A stretch of DNA of 64,000 bases from Granulicella paludicola (GCF_025685545.1 NZ_JAGSYC010000024.1:186001-250000); one strand, 5' to 3'; counted from the first letter of the stretch, positions 41,770 to 52,250 are shown. Numbers and translations: made by a program. The notes: a model not told the origin generated them from the sequence alone.

Positions 41770-42978
41770 TTGAGGCAAGTGCTTGTAAAGGCGATGTTTA
41801 TGCTGCTGGTGGCGGCCGGAACGGCCGCAGCTCAGCCGAATCCGCATACGGTGCAATTGAACCTCGATCCCGAGGTGCGGCAGGGGTTCGAGCGCTTTTA
41901 CAGCCTTGATTTTGATGGCGCATACAAGGTGTTTACGCATGTTTCGCAAGAGCACCCCAATGATCCCATGGCCTGGAATTACATCCTATTCACGGTGATC
42001 TTTCGCGAGCTGTATCACCAGGACCTGTTGGACACGACCTACTACGCACGCAACAGCTTCCTGTCGACCAAGCGGAATGTCGAGGTTCCAGCGCCCACGC
42101 GAGAGCAGATCGAAGGGTTGACGAACAAGGTCGTCGGCATGTGCGACGCGGCGATCAAAGCGAACCCGAATGACAAGGATGCCTACTTCGAGCGCGGATA
42201 TGCGAAGGGGATGCATGCGGCGTTCATCGTGCTAGTGGACCATTCGTTCGCGCAGGGAGCGCGGCAGGGGTTAGCTGCGAGGAACGACAGTGAGCAAGTG
42301 CTGAAGCTCGATCCGCAGTATGCAGACGCGGATATGGCGGTTGGGATTCAGCAATTTGCGGTCGCGAGTCTGCCAGGCTGGGTGCGGATGATTGTGGGGA
42401 TCATGGCGGGGGTGGGTGGCAACAAGGAGAAGGGGCTGGCGATGCTGCGGAATGCTGCGGCGCATGGTGTGGTGACAGCGGTGGAGTCGCGAACGGCGTT
42501 GAGTCTGTTTCTGCGGCACGACGGGCGCTATCCAGAGGCGCTGGACGTACAACGCGGGCTGGCTCGTGAGTTTCCTCATGACTATCTGTTCCGGCTCGAG
42601 GTGGCGAACCTCACCAAGGACGAGGGGCATGGGTTGGAGGCGATCGCAGCGTATAAGCAGGTGATCGCGGATGCTCAGAAGCCAGGGTACTTCACGGATG
42701 TGCGCCTGCAGATGGCGTACTTCGGCATGGCCGATACACAACGCGGTTACAACTTCATCAAGGAAGCTGCCGAAGGATACACGCAAGCAGCACAACAGCC
42801 GAACTGCAGCGACTGGTTGAGGAAGAGGGCGTGGCTTTCAGCAGGTGAGATGCAGGACCTGCTGCACAATCGGCAGGCGGCGATTGCGGACTATCAGCAG
42901 GTGCTAAAGCCGGGTGGGGACCAATCGCAGGCTTCGGCGGCGAAGGACCACATGGAGAAGCCGTTCACAGGGAAATAG
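41770..42978 (+). CDS. Exported TPR-type repeat protein
   Basis: The 402-residue product starts at a TTG with GGAGG six bases upstream, giving a signal peptide (VKAMFMLLVAAGTAAAQP). The mature part is all-helical with several TPR-like units, such as FERFYSLDFDGAYKVFTHVS, PNDKDAYFERGYAKGMHAAF and RNDSEQVLKLDPQYADADMA near the middle. TPR proteins mediate protein contacts in the periplasm. No catalytic motif is seen. It is monocistronic between the divergent CcmI-like operon and the beta-galactosidase gene. Confidence 0.75.
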   Translation: MRQVLVKAMFMLLVAAGTAAAQPNPHTVQLNLDPEVRQGFERFYSLDFDGAYKVFTHVSQEHPNDPMAWNYILFTVIFRELYHQDLLDTTYYARNSFLSTKRNVEVPAPTREQIEGLTNKVVGMCDAAIKANPNDKDAYFERGYAKGMHAAFIVLVDHSFAQGARQGLAARNDSEQVLKLDPQYADADMAVGIQQFAVASLPGWVRMIVGIMAGVGGNKEKGLAMLRNAAAHGVVTAVESRTALSLFLRHDGRYPEALDVQRGLAREFPHDYLFRLEVANLTKDEGHGLEAIAAYKQVIADAQKPGYFTDVRLQMAYFGMADTQRGYNFIKEAAEGYTQAAQQPNCSDWLRKRAWLSAGEMQDLLHNRQAAIADYQQVLKPGGDQSQASAAKDHMEKPFTGK

Positions 42979-43062
42979 CTCAGTCGCCAAGCTTGAGGCT
43001 GCCCATATACGATCGTCATCGACGATTGTCCTACCAATTTCTCTGCGCGAAGGATCTTATTT

Positions 43063-44898
43063 ATGCCCTGTTCGAATCTGCGGAAGCCCCTGCTGCTGGC
43101 AGCCTTGTTTGCCTCAACTCTTCCCGCCACGTTGTTAAAGGCACAGACGCCAACGCATACGTTTGCGGTGAGTGGCAATCAGTTCCTGATGGACGGTAAG
43201 CCGTACCAGATCCTCTCTGGCGAGATGCACTATCCGCGCGTGCCACGGGCATACTGGCGGGATCGCTTTCAGAAGGCGCGGGCGATGGGCCTGAATACGA
43301 TTACGGTATATGTCTTCTGGAACGCGCATGAGGCGAAGAAGGGCGTGTACGACTTCAGTGGGCAGAACGATATTGCTGAGTACATACGCGAGGCGCAGCA
43401 GGAGGGTTTGAACGTGATCCTGCGACCGGGCCCGTACATCTGCGGCGAGTGGGAGCTGGGTGGTTATCCGTCGTGGCTGCTGAAGGATCCAAACCTTGTG
43501 CTGCGCTCGGATGATCCGAAGTACACGGCTGAGGTGCACACCTGGCTGATGCGGCTGGGGAAGGAGATCAAGCCGCTGCTGCTGAAGAACGGCGGGCCGA
43601 TCATCGCGGTCCAGCTCGAGAACGAGTATGGCTCGTTTGGCGACGACAAGGCGTATCTCGAAGAGTTGAAGAAGGAGCTGCATGAGAGCGGCATGGGCGA
43701 TTCGCTGATCTATACGGCGGACGGTCCGGAGCAGTTGCCAAAGGGCTCGTTGCCGGAATTGCCGGCGGTGATCAACTTTGGGACGGGTGATGCGGAGAAG
43801 GCTTTTGCGACACTCGCAAAGGAACGCCCGGACGGGCCGAAGATGTCAGGCGAGTACTGGGCAGGATGGTTCGATCACTGGGGTGAGAAGCACCAGGTGA
43901 CGGACGGCAACAAAGAGGCCGCCGAATATCGCTGGATGATTGAACACGGCTACTCGGTGAGCATGTACATGTTCCACGGCGGCACGAGTTTCGGCTGGAT
44001 GAATGGCGCAAACTCCAACGGCAAGAACTATCAGCCCGATACCACCAGCTACGACTACAACGCTCCGCTCGACGAGAAGGGCACGCCGACTGCGAAGTTC
44101 TTCGCGTTCCGTAAAGCTATCTCCGAAGTGACGAAGACAACGCCTCCTCCTCTACCGAAGCCAGTCACCCTTCAGGCGTTTCCGATCGAGCCGAAGATGC
44201 TGTCGGCCTCGCTATGGAAGAACCTGCCTAAGCCGGTGACCTCGAAAAAGCTGCTGACGTTTGAAGACCTCGATCAACCCTATGGTTATGTGCTGTACCG
44301 CACGCAGCTTAGGGCGGGCGACGGCGGAAAGTTGGTGTTGGGCGGCCTGCATGATTACGCGCAGGTTTATGTTGACCAGAAACTTGTAGGCACGGCGGAC
44401 CGCAGACTAGGTACGGATACGGTCGAGCTCCCAGCGGTCGCCCGGGCTGCAACGCTGGATGTTCTGGTGGAGAACTCGGGCCGCGTGAACTATACCAAGG
44501 TGATCCGCACAGAACGCACGGGGCTTACCGGTACAGTAACGCTCGACGGCAAGGAGCCTGTGGGATGGCAGATCTACTCGCTGGCGATGGACCACGTGGC
44601 GTCCCTACCGTTCAACGCTGAGCCTTGCAGCGGCCCGTGCTTCTACCAGGTGCAGATGGATGTGCAGATGCCGGTGGATACCTACCTCAACACGAGCGAG
44701 CTGCACAAAGGCATGGTGTGGCTCGGCGAACGCCCGCTCGGTCGCTTCTGGTCGGTTGGGCCGCAGTATGCCCTGTATACGCCGGGGCCGTGGCTTCATG
44801 CAGGCAAGAATGCGGTTCACTTCTTCGACCTGATGGGCGACTCGACGGATATCCTGACGACCACTGTCGCCCCGATCTTCGACACCCCGAAGAAGTAA
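43063..44898 (+). CDS. Beta-galactosidase, glycoside hydrolase family 35
   Basis: The 611-residue exported enzyme (signal [20 protein letters not shown]) has the GH35 TIM barrel with the start LSGEMHYPRVPRAYWRDRF, the acid/base E188 in VQLENEYGSFG and the nucleophile E264 in MSGEYWAGWFDHWG. Beta-sandwich domains at the C terminus include LGGLHDYAQVYVDQKLVG. It cleaves terminal beta-galactosides, probably from plant polysaccharides, in the periplasm or outside. Length is as expected for the bacterial group. It is not linked to other sugar genes here. Confidence 0.93.
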   Translation: MPCSNLRKPLLLAALFASTLPATLLKAQTPTHTFAVSGNQFLMDGKPYQILSGEMHYPRVPRAYWRDRFQKARAMGLNTITVYVFWNAHEAKKGVYDFSGQNDIAEYIREAQQEGLNVILRPGPYICGEWELGGYPSWLLKDPNLVLRSDDPKYTAEVHTWLMRLGKEIKPLLLKNGGPIIAVQLENEYGSFGDDKAYLEELKKELHESGMGDSLIYTADGPEQLPKGSLPELPAVINFGTGDAEKAFATLAKERPDGPKMSGEYWAGWFDHWGEKHQVTDGNKEAAEYRWMIEHGYSVSMYMFHGGTSFGWMNGANSNGKNYQPDTTSYDYNAPLDEKGTPTAKFFAFRKAISEVTKTTPPPLPKPVTLQAFPIEPKMLSASLWKNLPKPVTSKKLLTFEDLDQPYGYVLYRTQLRAGDGGKLVLGGLHDYAQVYVDQKLVGTADRRLGTDTVELPAVARAATLDVLVENSGRVNYTKVIRTERTGLTGTVTLDGKEPVGWQIYSLAMDHVASLPFNAEPCSGPCFYQVQMDVQMPVDTYLNTSELHKGMVWLGERPLGRFWSVGPQYALYTPGPWLHAGKNAVHFFDLMGDSTDILTTTVAPIFDTPKK

Positions 44899-45037
44899 AG
44901 CGCATCGCGGGAGGTCGCTGCAGAGTTCACGCTTTGGAGAAGATCTGCTGACGTCTTCTACGTCCTTGCTCAGCTCTCTTCTGCGAACGTGCTCCTGTTT
45001 GTGGTTTCTGTTCAGATAGAGGAAGAGGAAACACAGT

Positions 45038-46534
45038 ATGGAAACACAACAGACGACCTTCGACTTCGAAAACACCTATGTAAAGCTACCTGCGCGGTTC
45101 CATGCGCGGGTGAATCCAACGCCGGTGGCGGCGCCGCGGCTGATTAAGGTGAATGAAGAGCTGGCGCGGTTTCTGGGGCTCGATCCCGCAGCGCTGTCGA
45201 CTGAAGAGGGTGTGCAGGTCCTTGCGGGCAATCGTATAGCGGCAGGCTCGGAACCGTTGGCGCTTGCATATGCAGGGCATCAGTTCGGGCACTTCGTGCC
45301 GCAGCTTGGAGATGGTCGAGCGAACCTGCTTGGAGAGCTGCGTGGCGAAGACGGGCACCTTTATGACGTGCAGCTGAAGGGTTCCGGACCAACGCCGTTT
45401 TCGCGCCGAGGCGACGGACGCGCCGCGCTGGGACCGGTGCTGCGTGAGTACATCCTGAGCGAAGCGATGCACGCTCTGGGTGTACCGACAACACGCGCGC
45501 TGGCAGCTGTTGAGACTGGCGAACGCGTGGTGAGAGAGCGTTACTTGCCAGGTGGCGTGTTTACGCGCGTTGCAGCGAGCCATCTGCGCGTGGGCACGTT
45601 TCAGTATTTCGCTGCGCTGGAGGACAAGGAAGGTTTGCGGACGCTCGCGAATTACGCGATCGCCCAGCACTATCCTGAGGTCGCGAAAGAGGCAAAGCCC
45701 TACCGCGCGCTTCTGGACGGTGTGATTGGACGGCAGGCACGGCTGATTGCGCAGTGGATGTCGCTTGGGTTTATCCACGGCGTGATGAACACGGATAATA
45801 GTTCGATCTCGGGCGAGACGATCGACTATGGGCCATGCGCCTTCATGGAGGCCTTTGATCCCAACCAGGTCTTTAGTTCGATCGACGCGCGGGGACGCTA
45901 CGCCTACAACAATCAGCCCCACGCGGCGCACTGGAACCTGACGCGGCTGGCGGAGGCGCTGCTACCGCTGCTGACAGAAGAAGAGGGCAGCGAAGAGGCG
46001 GGTGTCCTTGCAGCTCAGGAAGCACTGGCTGTCTTTGCCACGGAGTTCGAAGCGGCGAGAGATGCCGGGCTGCAGAGTAAGCTCGGTTTGTTTACGGAGC
46101 AGGAAGGGGATGCTGCTCTAGCGCAGGACCTACTGGACCGCATGGCTGCGAACAATGCGGACTTCACGCTGACCTTCCGGCGGCTTTGCGAGGCGGCGGC
46201 TTCACCTGCGGGTGACAGCGAGGTACGCTTGCTGTTCGCCGATCCCGCGAGCTTCGATGTGTGGGCGTCTGCGTGGCATAAGCGGCTGGATAGGGAGAGC
46301 GGCTCTGCGGCAGAACGGGCGGCAGCGATGCGTCGGGTGAATCCGATATTCATTCCGCGCAATCATCTGGTGGAGGCGGTGATTCAGGCGGCGATGGAGC
46401 GACAGGATTTTCGGCCGTTCGAGGAGCTGCTGGATGCGACGTCTCGACCGTATGAGGACCGGCCGGAACTGGTGCGATTTACTGTTCCGGCGCGGCCGGA
46501 GGAGCAAGTGCAGCAGACTTTCTGTGGGACGTAA
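45038..46534 (+). CDS. selO: Protein adenylyltransferase SelO
   Basis: SelO is a pseudokinase-fold enzyme that transfers AMP to serine, threonine or tyrosine of target proteins. The 498-residue product contains [40 protein letters not shown] and [20 protein letters not shown], the three best-known family motifs including the ATP-binding lysine and metal-binding asparagine/aspartate. The C-terminal selenocysteine-type motif found in eukaryotes is replaced; the protein ends VQQTFCGT with a cysteine three from the end, near the family's disulfide-forming position. Regulation of redox-related metabolism is known in Escherichia coli. Confidence 0.93.
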   Translation: METQQTTFDFENTYVKLPARFHARVNPTPVAAPRLIKVNEELARFLGLDPAALSTEEGVQVLAGNRIAAGSEPLALAYAGHQFGHFVPQLGDGRANLLGELRGEDGHLYDVQLKGSGPTPFSRRGDGRAALGPVLREYILSEAMHALGVPTTRALAAVETGERVVRERYLPGGVFTRVAASHLRVGTFQYFAALEDKEGLRTLANYAIAQHYPEVAKEAKPYRALLDGVIGRQARLIAQWMSLGFIHGVMNTDNSSISGETIDYGPCAFMEAFDPNQVFSSIDARGRYAYNNQPHAAHWNLTRLAEALLPLLTEEEGSEEAGVLAAQEALAVFATEFEAARDAGLQSKLGLFTEQEGDAALAQDLLDRMAANNADFTLTFRRLCEAAASPAGDSEVRLLFADPASFDVWASAWHKRLDRESGSAAERAAAMRRVNPIFIPRNHLVEAVIQAAMERQDFRPFEELLDATSRPYEDRPELVRFTVPARPEEQVQQTFCGT

Positions 46535-46649
46535 TCCACCGAAGCCGCTCCGGGATGCAAAAGGTGGAGCTGGCCGAAGAATCACGGAACTACTGCGAAA
46601 ACGCTGCGTATTACTAAGTGCGCAACGATGTTGCTAAGGAGGTTTCGAT

Positions 46650-46997
46650 ATGATTTGCACAAATTGCAGTAGCGAAGTTCAGGTAGGTTCTCGTTTTTGC
46701 AGCGCCTGTGGAATACGGATTGCGCCTGCCTATGTTCCCGTAGAAAATGCAGCAGCCCGCGAAGGGCTTTATCGCGCTCGTGAAGGTCGTGTGATCGCCG
46801 GTGTGTGCGCCGGGTTCGCTCGTCGCTATGGTTGGGATGTGACGATTGTTCGCCTGCTTGTAGTGCTGACCGTACTGGCTGGCTGCGGAATGCCGTTCCT
46901 GCTTTATTTCGCGGCCTGGATCGTGATGCCGAAGGAGCCGCTTGCCTTCGCGATTCCGACTCCAGTGATTCCAGAGCCAGTTCAGCCGCAGGTCTAA
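46650..46997 (+). CDS. Zinc-ribbon plus PspC-domain membrane protein
   Basis: A 115-residue protein with an N-terminal zinc ribbon, CTNCSSEVQVGSRFCSACG, and a PspC domain from YRAREGRVIAGVCAGFARRY to the helix LLVVLTVLAGCGMPFLLYFA. PspC domains occur in envelope stress-response membrane proteins. The ribosome binding site AAGGAGG eight bases upstream of the ATG is near-perfect. No phage-shock partners (PspA/PspB) lie nearby. Function is inferred only from domains. Confidence 0.85.
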   Translation: MICTNCSSEVQVGSRFCSACGIRIAPAYVPVENAAAREGLYRAREGRVIAGVCAGFARRYGWDVTIVRLLVVLTVLAGCGMPFLLYFAAWIVMPKEPLAFAIPTPVIPEPVQPQV

Positions 46998-47031
46998 TCG
47001 GCTAAAGCAAAGGGCGCGGTACGATGAAGAG

Positions 47032-48315
47032 GTGAGTACGACTTCATCGCCGCGCCCCTTCGTTTATGTTCAGGACCGTCTTGCCGTATCCGGTGTAGAC
47101 CTTACAGCCCTCGCTGCCGAGTACGGCACGCCGCTTTATGTGTACTCGGCTGACGCGATTCGCGAGCGCGCCCAGATGCTGCAGCAGGCGTTCGCTGCCG
47201 CTGCACCCGCGCTTTCTACGACCCTCTGCTACGCGGTGAAGGCCAACTCGTCGCTGGCGATCTTGAAGCTGCTTGCAGGAATGGGATGCGGCTTCGACAT
47301 CGTCTCTGGCGGTGAACTGGAGCGCGTTCGCCGTGCTGCTCCCAAGGCGCTCGGACGCGTGGTTTTTTCCGGCGTGGGTAAGCAGGCGTGGGAGATGGAC
47401 GCAGCGCTCGAAGCAGGCATACTGCTATTCAACGTGGAGAGCGAGGCCGAGCTCGAACTGTTGAGCGCGCGCGCGGTGGCGTTGCAGAAGACTGCGCGCA
47501 TTGCGCTGCGTGTGAATCCAGATGTCTTTGCAGAGACGCATCCGTATATCTCGACAGGGCTCAGCGCGCACAAGTTCGGTATCGCGATTGCGCGGGCGCG
47601 TGAGGTGTACAAGCATGCGGCGTCATTGCCCGGGCTTAGCCCTGAAGGCGTCAGCGTTCATATAGGCTCGCAGATTCGAGCTGTCGAGCCGTTCGGGCAG
47701 GCGTTACAGCGGGTGCGGGCACTGGTCGAGGAGCTGCGCTCGGATGGCATCGATATTCAGCACGTGGACGCGGGTGGTGGCTTTGGCATTGAGTATGGCA
47801 ATGGGGATTTTGACCCTGCCGCGAGCGTCGCCAGCTATGCAGCTGAATTGAGTCGCGTGATGCAGGGACTGGATGCAACGTTACTGTTGGAGCCAGGACG
47901 GTTCCTTGTGGCGCAGGCAGGCGCGCTGATTACAAATGTGCTTTACACGAAGCAGAACGGCGACAAGCACTTTGTCATCACGGATGCGGCTATGAATGAT
48001 CTGATTCGTCCCGCGCTATACCAGGCCCATCACGAGATCTGGCCTGTGCAGAAGTCGGAACGGGCACAGCAGACATCCGATATCGTGGGTCCGGTCTGCG
48101 AGTCCGGTGACTTTTTTGCACGGGATCGAGAGACTACAGAGCTGCGTTCCGGCGATCTGGTTGCGCTGCTGGATGCAGGTGCCTATGGAATGAGTCTGGC
48201 TTCGCACTACAACACTCGAGTTCATCCCGCAGAGGTACTGGTCGAGAACAGCTCCGCACGGCTGATTCGCCGTCGCGAAACGCTGGATGAGCTCATGGCG
48301 GCGGAGATCGTCTGA
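47032..48315 (+). CDS. lysA: Diaminopimelate decarboxylase
   Basis: LysA makes L-lysine from meso-diaminopimelate, the last step of the pathway. The 427-residue fold-type III PLP enzyme has the PLP lysine K70 in [12 protein letters not shown], and active-site segments [54 protein letters not shown], and the acid motif [15 protein letters not shown], whose cysteine and glutamate contact substrate from the dimer partner. The start is a GTG at 47032. The gene lies 34 bases after the PspC protein gene and 127 bases before yebC. Confidence 0.95.
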   Translation: MSTTSSPRPFVYVQDRLAVSGVDLTALAAEYGTPLYVYSADAIRERAQMLQQAFAAAAPALSTTLCYAVKANSSLAILKLLAGMGCGFDIVSGGELERVRRAAPKALGRVVFSGVGKQAWEMDAALEAGILLFNVESEAELELLSARAVALQKTARIALRVNPDVFAETHPYISTGLSAHKFGIAIARAREVYKHAASLPGLSPEGVSVHIGSQIRAVEPFGQALQRVRALVEELRSDGIDIQHVDAGGGFGIEYGNGDFDPAASVASYAAELSRVMQGLDATLLLEPGRFLVAQAGALITNVLYTKQNGDKHFVITDAAMNDLIRPALYQAHHEIWPVQKSERAQQTSDIVGPVCESGDFFARDRETTELRSGDLVALLDAGAYGMSLASHYNTRVHPAEVLVENSSARLIRRRETLDELMAAEIV

Positions 48316-48442
48316 CTCCAATCACAGCGGGCTACGTGCTACACTTCTGAGCGACGAGGGTGTGCGAGAGGCCATGATTTCAGGCCATTTCCGCCCTCCA
48401 GAACCACCGATCCACGACTCCAAAGCAGCAGAGGTTCCACCC

Positions 48443-49183
48443 ATGTCCGGCCATTCAAAATGGGCAACAATCAAGCATAAGAAGGGCGCCCTCGACGCCA
48501 AGCGCGGCAAGATCTTCACCCGCCTCATCAAGGAAATCACCATCGCAGCCAAGGGCGGCGGTGGCGACCCGGACGGTAACCCTCGCCTGCGTGGAGCGAT
48601 TGCAGCGGCGAAGGCGGAGAACATGCCCGCCGACAACATCAAGCGCGCCATCCAGAAGGGAACCGGCGAGCTCGAAGGAGCTAGCTACGAGGAGTTGACC
48701 TATGAGGGTTATGGTCCTGGTGGCGTTGCGATCATCGTCGACGTTTTGACGGATAACAAGAACCGCGCAGCAAGCGAGATTCGTCACGCGTTCTCGAAGC
48801 AGGGCGGCAATCTTGGTGCTCCTGGATCCGTGGCTCACATGTTCTCGAAGAAGGGCCTGATTGTTGTCGAGAAAGATGCGGCCAGCGAAGACAAGCTGAC
48901 GGAGATCGTTCTCGATGCGGGTGCGGAGGATCTGAGCGATGAAGGCGAAGTTTGGGAGATTATCACCGCCCCTGCTGACTTCAACGCCGTACTCGATGCC
49001 GTGAAGGCGGCGAAGATCGATACTGTGCAGGCTGAAGTAACGATGCTTGCTTCGACCTACACGAAGCTTGAGGGCGCACAGGCAGCTCAGATGTCGCGCC
49101 TGCTGGAAGCGATCGACGATCTCGACGATACACAGAACGTGTACTCGAACTTCGAAATGGACGAAGAGTCCGTACCGGCCTAG
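48443..49183 (+). CDS. YebC/PmpR family protein (translation or transcription regulator)
   Basis: The 246-residue protein has the YebC start [20 protein letters not shown] and motif [20 protein letters not shown]. Family members bind DNA or, as TACO1/YebC, aid translation of polyproline stretches. The start at 48443 is fixed by this motif; the open frame upstream to 48287 has no similarity. The product ends [17 protein letters not shown], the usual YebC ending. A strong terminator follows 35 bases downstream. Confidence 0.92.
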   Translation: MSGHSKWATIKHKKGALDAKRGKIFTRLIKEITIAAKGGGGDPDGNPRLRGAIAAAKAENMPADNIKRAIQKGTGELEGASYEELTYEGYGPGGVAIIVDVLTDNKNRAASEIRHAFSKQGGNLGAPGSVAHMFSKKGLIVVEKDAASEDKLTEIVLDAGAEDLSDEGEVWEIITAPADFNAVLDAVKAAKIDTVQAEVTMLASTYTKLEGAQAAQMSRLLEAIDDLDDTQNVYSNFEMDEESVPA

Positions 49184-49217
49184 AGAAAAATCAGTAGCTA
49201 GAAGAGTGTAGTGCGAA

Positions 49218-49244
49218 GAAAGCCGCCACTCGATGGCGGCTTTC
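49218..49244 (+). terminator. Terminator downstream of yebC
   Basis: GAAAGCCGCCA/TGGCGGCTTTC (49218-49228 and 49234-49244) with a five-base loop, followed by GATTGT. The following T-run is weak, but the stem is perfect. Confidence 0.7.
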
Positions 49245-49264
49245 GATTGTGAGGAGAAGAGTTG

Positions 49265-49990
49265 ATGAAGCGTTCCGTCTGGTTGGGTCTTTGTGCTTCG
49301 GCGTTGCTTGCTTGCGGTGTTGTCAACGCGCAGGATGTTCATGAGTCGCCGGTGGCAAAGGTCGCGAACTCCACTCCGTGGGAGTACGGCGTACTGGCAC
49401 AGGGCGGCGTTGGCCTTGAAGAGCGCACGGACTACTCGTTCTTCCTCGCGGGTGCCCATCTGGGCAAGGTCATCACGCCGGAGTTGGGTACGGGGCTGTT
49501 CAAAGGCAACTTCGAGTACTCGGTTGAGGTGTTTCCGATCTGGCAGTCGTACACGCCGAAGTTTCAGCGTCTGAACTGCCCGACGGGTGCTACGCTGGCC
49601 AGCCAGTGCTATGGCCCGACCACCAGTGGTGGCACGTATCGTGGCGTCAGCATTACGCCGATTCAGCTGCGCTGGAACCTCACGCACGGTCGCAAATTCA
49701 TGCCGTGGGCGCAGGCTGCAGGTGGAATGGTGTACACGACCCGCAAGTATCCTGGCGTTGGCAACCTCAATGTCGCCGACCCGACACAGACGGGTCCAGC
49801 GGCCGACACAAGTGTGTGGAACTTTACCCCGCAGGGCGGAATTGGTGCACACTACTTTGTGAAGCCGCAGCGCTCGGTGGATATGAGCGTGAACGCGGTG
49901 CATATTTCAAGCTCGAGCCTCGGCGATAAGAACCCTGGTGTTAATGTGAGTCTGCAAGTATCAGTAGGCTACACGTGGTGGAAGAAGTAG
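49265..49990 (+). CDS. PagL-like lipid A deacylase / acyloxyacyl hydrolase family barrel
   Basis: The 241-residue protein has a signal peptide (KRSVWLGLCASALLACGVVN) and an outer-membrane barrel-like mature part. The C-terminal segment NAVHISSSSLGDKNPGVN carries the H-x-S pair (H213, S215) of PagL, which removes a 3-O-linked acyl chain from lipid A. The glutamate expected about 14 residues after the histidine is asparagine here (N227), so activity is uncertain. The ATG at 49265 has GAGGAG eight bases upstream. Two cysteines (C105, C115) could form a disulfide. An unrelated barrel of similar size is the alternative. Confidence 0.65.
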   Translation: MKRSVWLGLCASALLACGVVNAQDVHESPVAKVANSTPWEYGVLAQGGVGLEERTDYSFFLAGAHLGKVITPELGTGLFKGNFEYSVEVFPIWQSYTPKFQRLNCPTGATLASQCYGPTTSGGTYRGVSITPIQLRWNLTHGRKFMPWAQAAGGMVYTTRKYPGVGNLNVADPTQTGPAADTSVWNFTPQGGIGAHYFVKPQRSVDMSVNAVHISSSSLGDKNPGVNVSLQVSVGYTWWKK

Positions 49991-50046
49991 GGCCTGGAAC
50001 GGAATTCAGAGATTCGGAATAAATAGTTGGAAGCAGCCTTGGTGCA

Positions 50047-51042
50047 ATGAGCGAGAACGGGATCAGTGAGCAGATTGTAGAGTGTGTTCCGAACTTCTCA
50101 GAGGGCAGAGACCTTGAGAAGGTGCACGCAATTGTTGGCGCGATGCGCGTCGACGGCGTGCACCTGCTCGATTACTCGCTTGACCCTGATCACAATCGGT
50201 CCGTGGTGACGATTGCTGGGGCTCCTGATGCAGTGCTGGAGTCGGCTGTCCGCGGTGTGGGCATGGCGGCCAAGTTGATCGACCTCACACAGCAGAAAGG
50301 CGAGCATCCACGCGTCGGTGCGGCGGATGTTGTACCGTTCGTGCCGGTGAGTGGTATCTCCCTGATGCAATGTGCTTTGCTTGCGCGGCAGGCGGGGAAG
50401 GAGATCTGGAACCGCTACGGCGTGCCGGTGTACTTCTATGCCGGGGCGGCGACTCGTCCGGACCGCGTACTGCTGGAAGACGTTCGCCGAGGCCAGTTCG
50501 AAGGCCTAATGAAGGACACGATGCGCGATTCGGCGCGGCGTCCTGATATCGGAGGACCGGAGCTGCACCCGACGGCTGGGGCCTCGATTGTCGGAGCTCG
50601 TACCTTTCTGATTGCGTACAACATCTATCTGGCGGGCAGCGGCGTATCCAATGCAGACATTGAGGCGGCGGGCATGGACTCGGCGCTCATCTCGTCTTCC
50701 GGTGCTGCCGATGTAGGTCTTGCGCGGACCATCGCGAAGGAAGTGCGCGCTTCCAGCGGAGGCATGCTGGGCGTGAAGGCGATGGGCGTGCTTGTAAACG
50801 GTCGACCGCAGGTGAGTATGAACGTCACGGACTTCCATAAAACCCCTGTTGCCCGCATTCATGCGGCGGTTGCGCAGATCGCAGCTCGTCATGGAGCCCA
50901 AATTGGGGATGGAGAGCTGATTGGGCTGATTCCTGAGGCGGCGTATGAGCCAAACGCCGATTGGATTCGTCAAATACCCCAGTTCGACCCTGAAGAGAAG
51001 GTCCTTGAGCGCAGGCTTAGCCATCCGTTGGACTGGCCGTAG
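50047..51042 (+). CDS. ftcD: Glutamate formimidoyltransferase
   Basis: The enzyme moves the formimino group from N-formimino-L-glutamate to tetrahydrofolate at the end of histidine breakdown. The 331-residue protein carries both transferase subdomains: VECVPNFSEGRDLEKVHAI, HPRVGAADVVPFVPVSGISL and the ending NADWIRQIPQF. About 20 residues (GSGVSNADIEAAGMDSALIS) are inserted after FLIAYNIYLA, ahead of the conserved ARTIAKEVRASSGGM, compared with the usual form. The cyclodeaminase domain of animal bifunctional enzymes is absent. No other hut genes are adjacent. Confidence 0.92.
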   Translation: MSENGISEQIVECVPNFSEGRDLEKVHAIVGAMRVDGVHLLDYSLDPDHNRSVVTIAGAPDAVLESAVRGVGMAAKLIDLTQQKGEHPRVGAADVVPFVPVSGISLMQCALLARQAGKEIWNRYGVPVYFYAGAATRPDRVLLEDVRRGQFEGLMKDTMRDSARRPDIGGPELHPTAGASIVGARTFLIAYNIYLAGSGVSNADIEAAGMDSALISSSGAADVGLARTIAKEVRASSGGMLGVKAMGVLVNGRPQVSMNVTDFHKTPVARIHAAVAQIAARHGAQIGDGELIGLIPEAAYEPNADWIRQIPQFDPEEKVLERRLSHPLDWP

Positions 51043-51170
51043 GTATGTGACACCGCCGTAAAACCTCGCGATGGGAGCTTTTTAGGCTTGCTCAGGAGGG
51101 TCGATTCGGAAACAATCATAAGATGTTGCCCTGAAGAGGTTTCGGGCGCGTACAGCAGGAGTAAAAGGTG

Positions 51171-52145
51171 ATGACATTGAAGAGCTTGCAGCAACGGGTA
51201 ACTCTAGGCGTGACTTCGGCGCTGGTAATGGCGATGATTTCGGCAACCGCACAGGCGGCACAGCTTAGCGGCGATGCGCGCAGCTCCATCCCGAAGGATG
51301 TGCAGCAGATCATTGTGGTGGACTACAAAGTGATGCAGAGCTCGCCCGCAGCCATGCAGTTGAAAGACCGCGTTCTTCCGCCGGAGCTCAAGCGCCTGGA
51401 GACGGCCTTGAAGACCTCTGGTCTGAAGGTCGATCGCGACGCCGACACGCTGGCGTTTGCTGCCTTCCGCGCCTCAGGAGGGGGAACCGGGACGAGGGTT
51501 CTGGGCGTGGCTCAGGGACAGTTCGATACGGCGGGCATCATGGCAAACTTCGCCAAGTCGAAGACTAAAGCGACTCCCTACCGACAGAACTCGATCTGGC
51601 CCATGGGCAACGCCGGCATGAGCGTGGCGTTCCTGAACCAGACGACCATGATCTTCGGCGACCGCGATGCCGTGAAGGCTGCCCTCGATGCACGCGATGG
51701 TCTGCAGCCGAACTTCCTGCAGAACAGCGACATGATGAATGAGATGGCGATCGTGGACGCGCGTCCGGTCTGGAGCATTCTGGATTCGAAGGGTACGCAG
51801 ACCATGATGAAGGGTGTGCTCGGCGACGCTTCGGCGTTGGCCGATTACGACACCGTCAAGAACCGCTTCCGCAATGCACGTTACACCATGGACTTCTCGA
51901 ATGGCGTGAAGTTTGATATGGCGGTGACGACCTCCGACACGATCACGGCGGCGACCGCAGCGACCCTGATGAAGGGTGTTGCGTTGATGAAGAAGACTGG
52001 CGGATCGCCGCTCGAGAAGTCGGCTGTGGATGACACGACGATCGACTCGAACTCGGGCACGCTGATGGTGACTTACTCGTCTTCGGATTCGGAGTTCGCA
52101 GGTCTCTTGACCTCGCCGCTGTTCCAGCAGGTTGTGGTCAAGTAA
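51171..52145 (+). CDS. Exported hypothetical protein
   Basis: The 324-residue product has a signal peptide ending near AQAAQLSGDAR. The mature protein is alpha/beta in pattern, with IPKDVQQIIVVDYKVMQSSP, VLGVAQGQFDTAGIMANF and TTMIFGDRDAVKAALDARDG; the end EFAGLLTSPLFQQVVVK is hydrophobic. I do not recognise a family. The layout (repeated QGQFD and DRDAVKAALD blocks) resembles acidobacterial and planctomycete proteins that measure or buffer envelope stress, but this is only a resemblance. AGGAG precedes the start, and GTG at 51168 is an alternative. A strong terminator follows the stop. Confidence 0.6.
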   Translation: MTLKSLQQRVTLGVTSALVMAMISATAQAAQLSGDARSSIPKDVQQIIVVDYKVMQSSPAAMQLKDRVLPPELKRLETALKTSGLKVDRDADTLAFAAFRASGGGTGTRVLGVAQGQFDTAGIMANFAKSKTKATPYRQNSIWPMGNAGMSVAFLNQTTMIFGDRDAVKAALDARDGLQPNFLQNSDMMNEMAIVDARPVWSILDSKGTQTMMKGVLGDASALADYDTVKNRFRNARYTMDFSNGVKFDMAVTTSDTITAATAATLMKGVALMKKTGGSPLEKSAVDDTTIDSNSGTLMVTYSSSDSEFAGLLTSPLFQQVVVK

Positions 52146-52170
52146 TCGTTCCTTTTAGACAGAAAGCGGA

Positions 52171-52200
52171 AGAGGCGACCCTCGGGGTCGCCTCTTTTGT
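52171..52200 (+). terminator. Rho-independent terminator
   Basis: AGAGGCGACC/GGTCGCCTCT (52171-52180 and 52186-52195) followed by TTTGTTTG ends the gene at 51171-52145. Confidence 0.88.
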
Positions 52201-52250
52201 TTGAAATCGGGGTGATTCTGTAGACTCACAAGCTCAGAGTCCGATGACAT

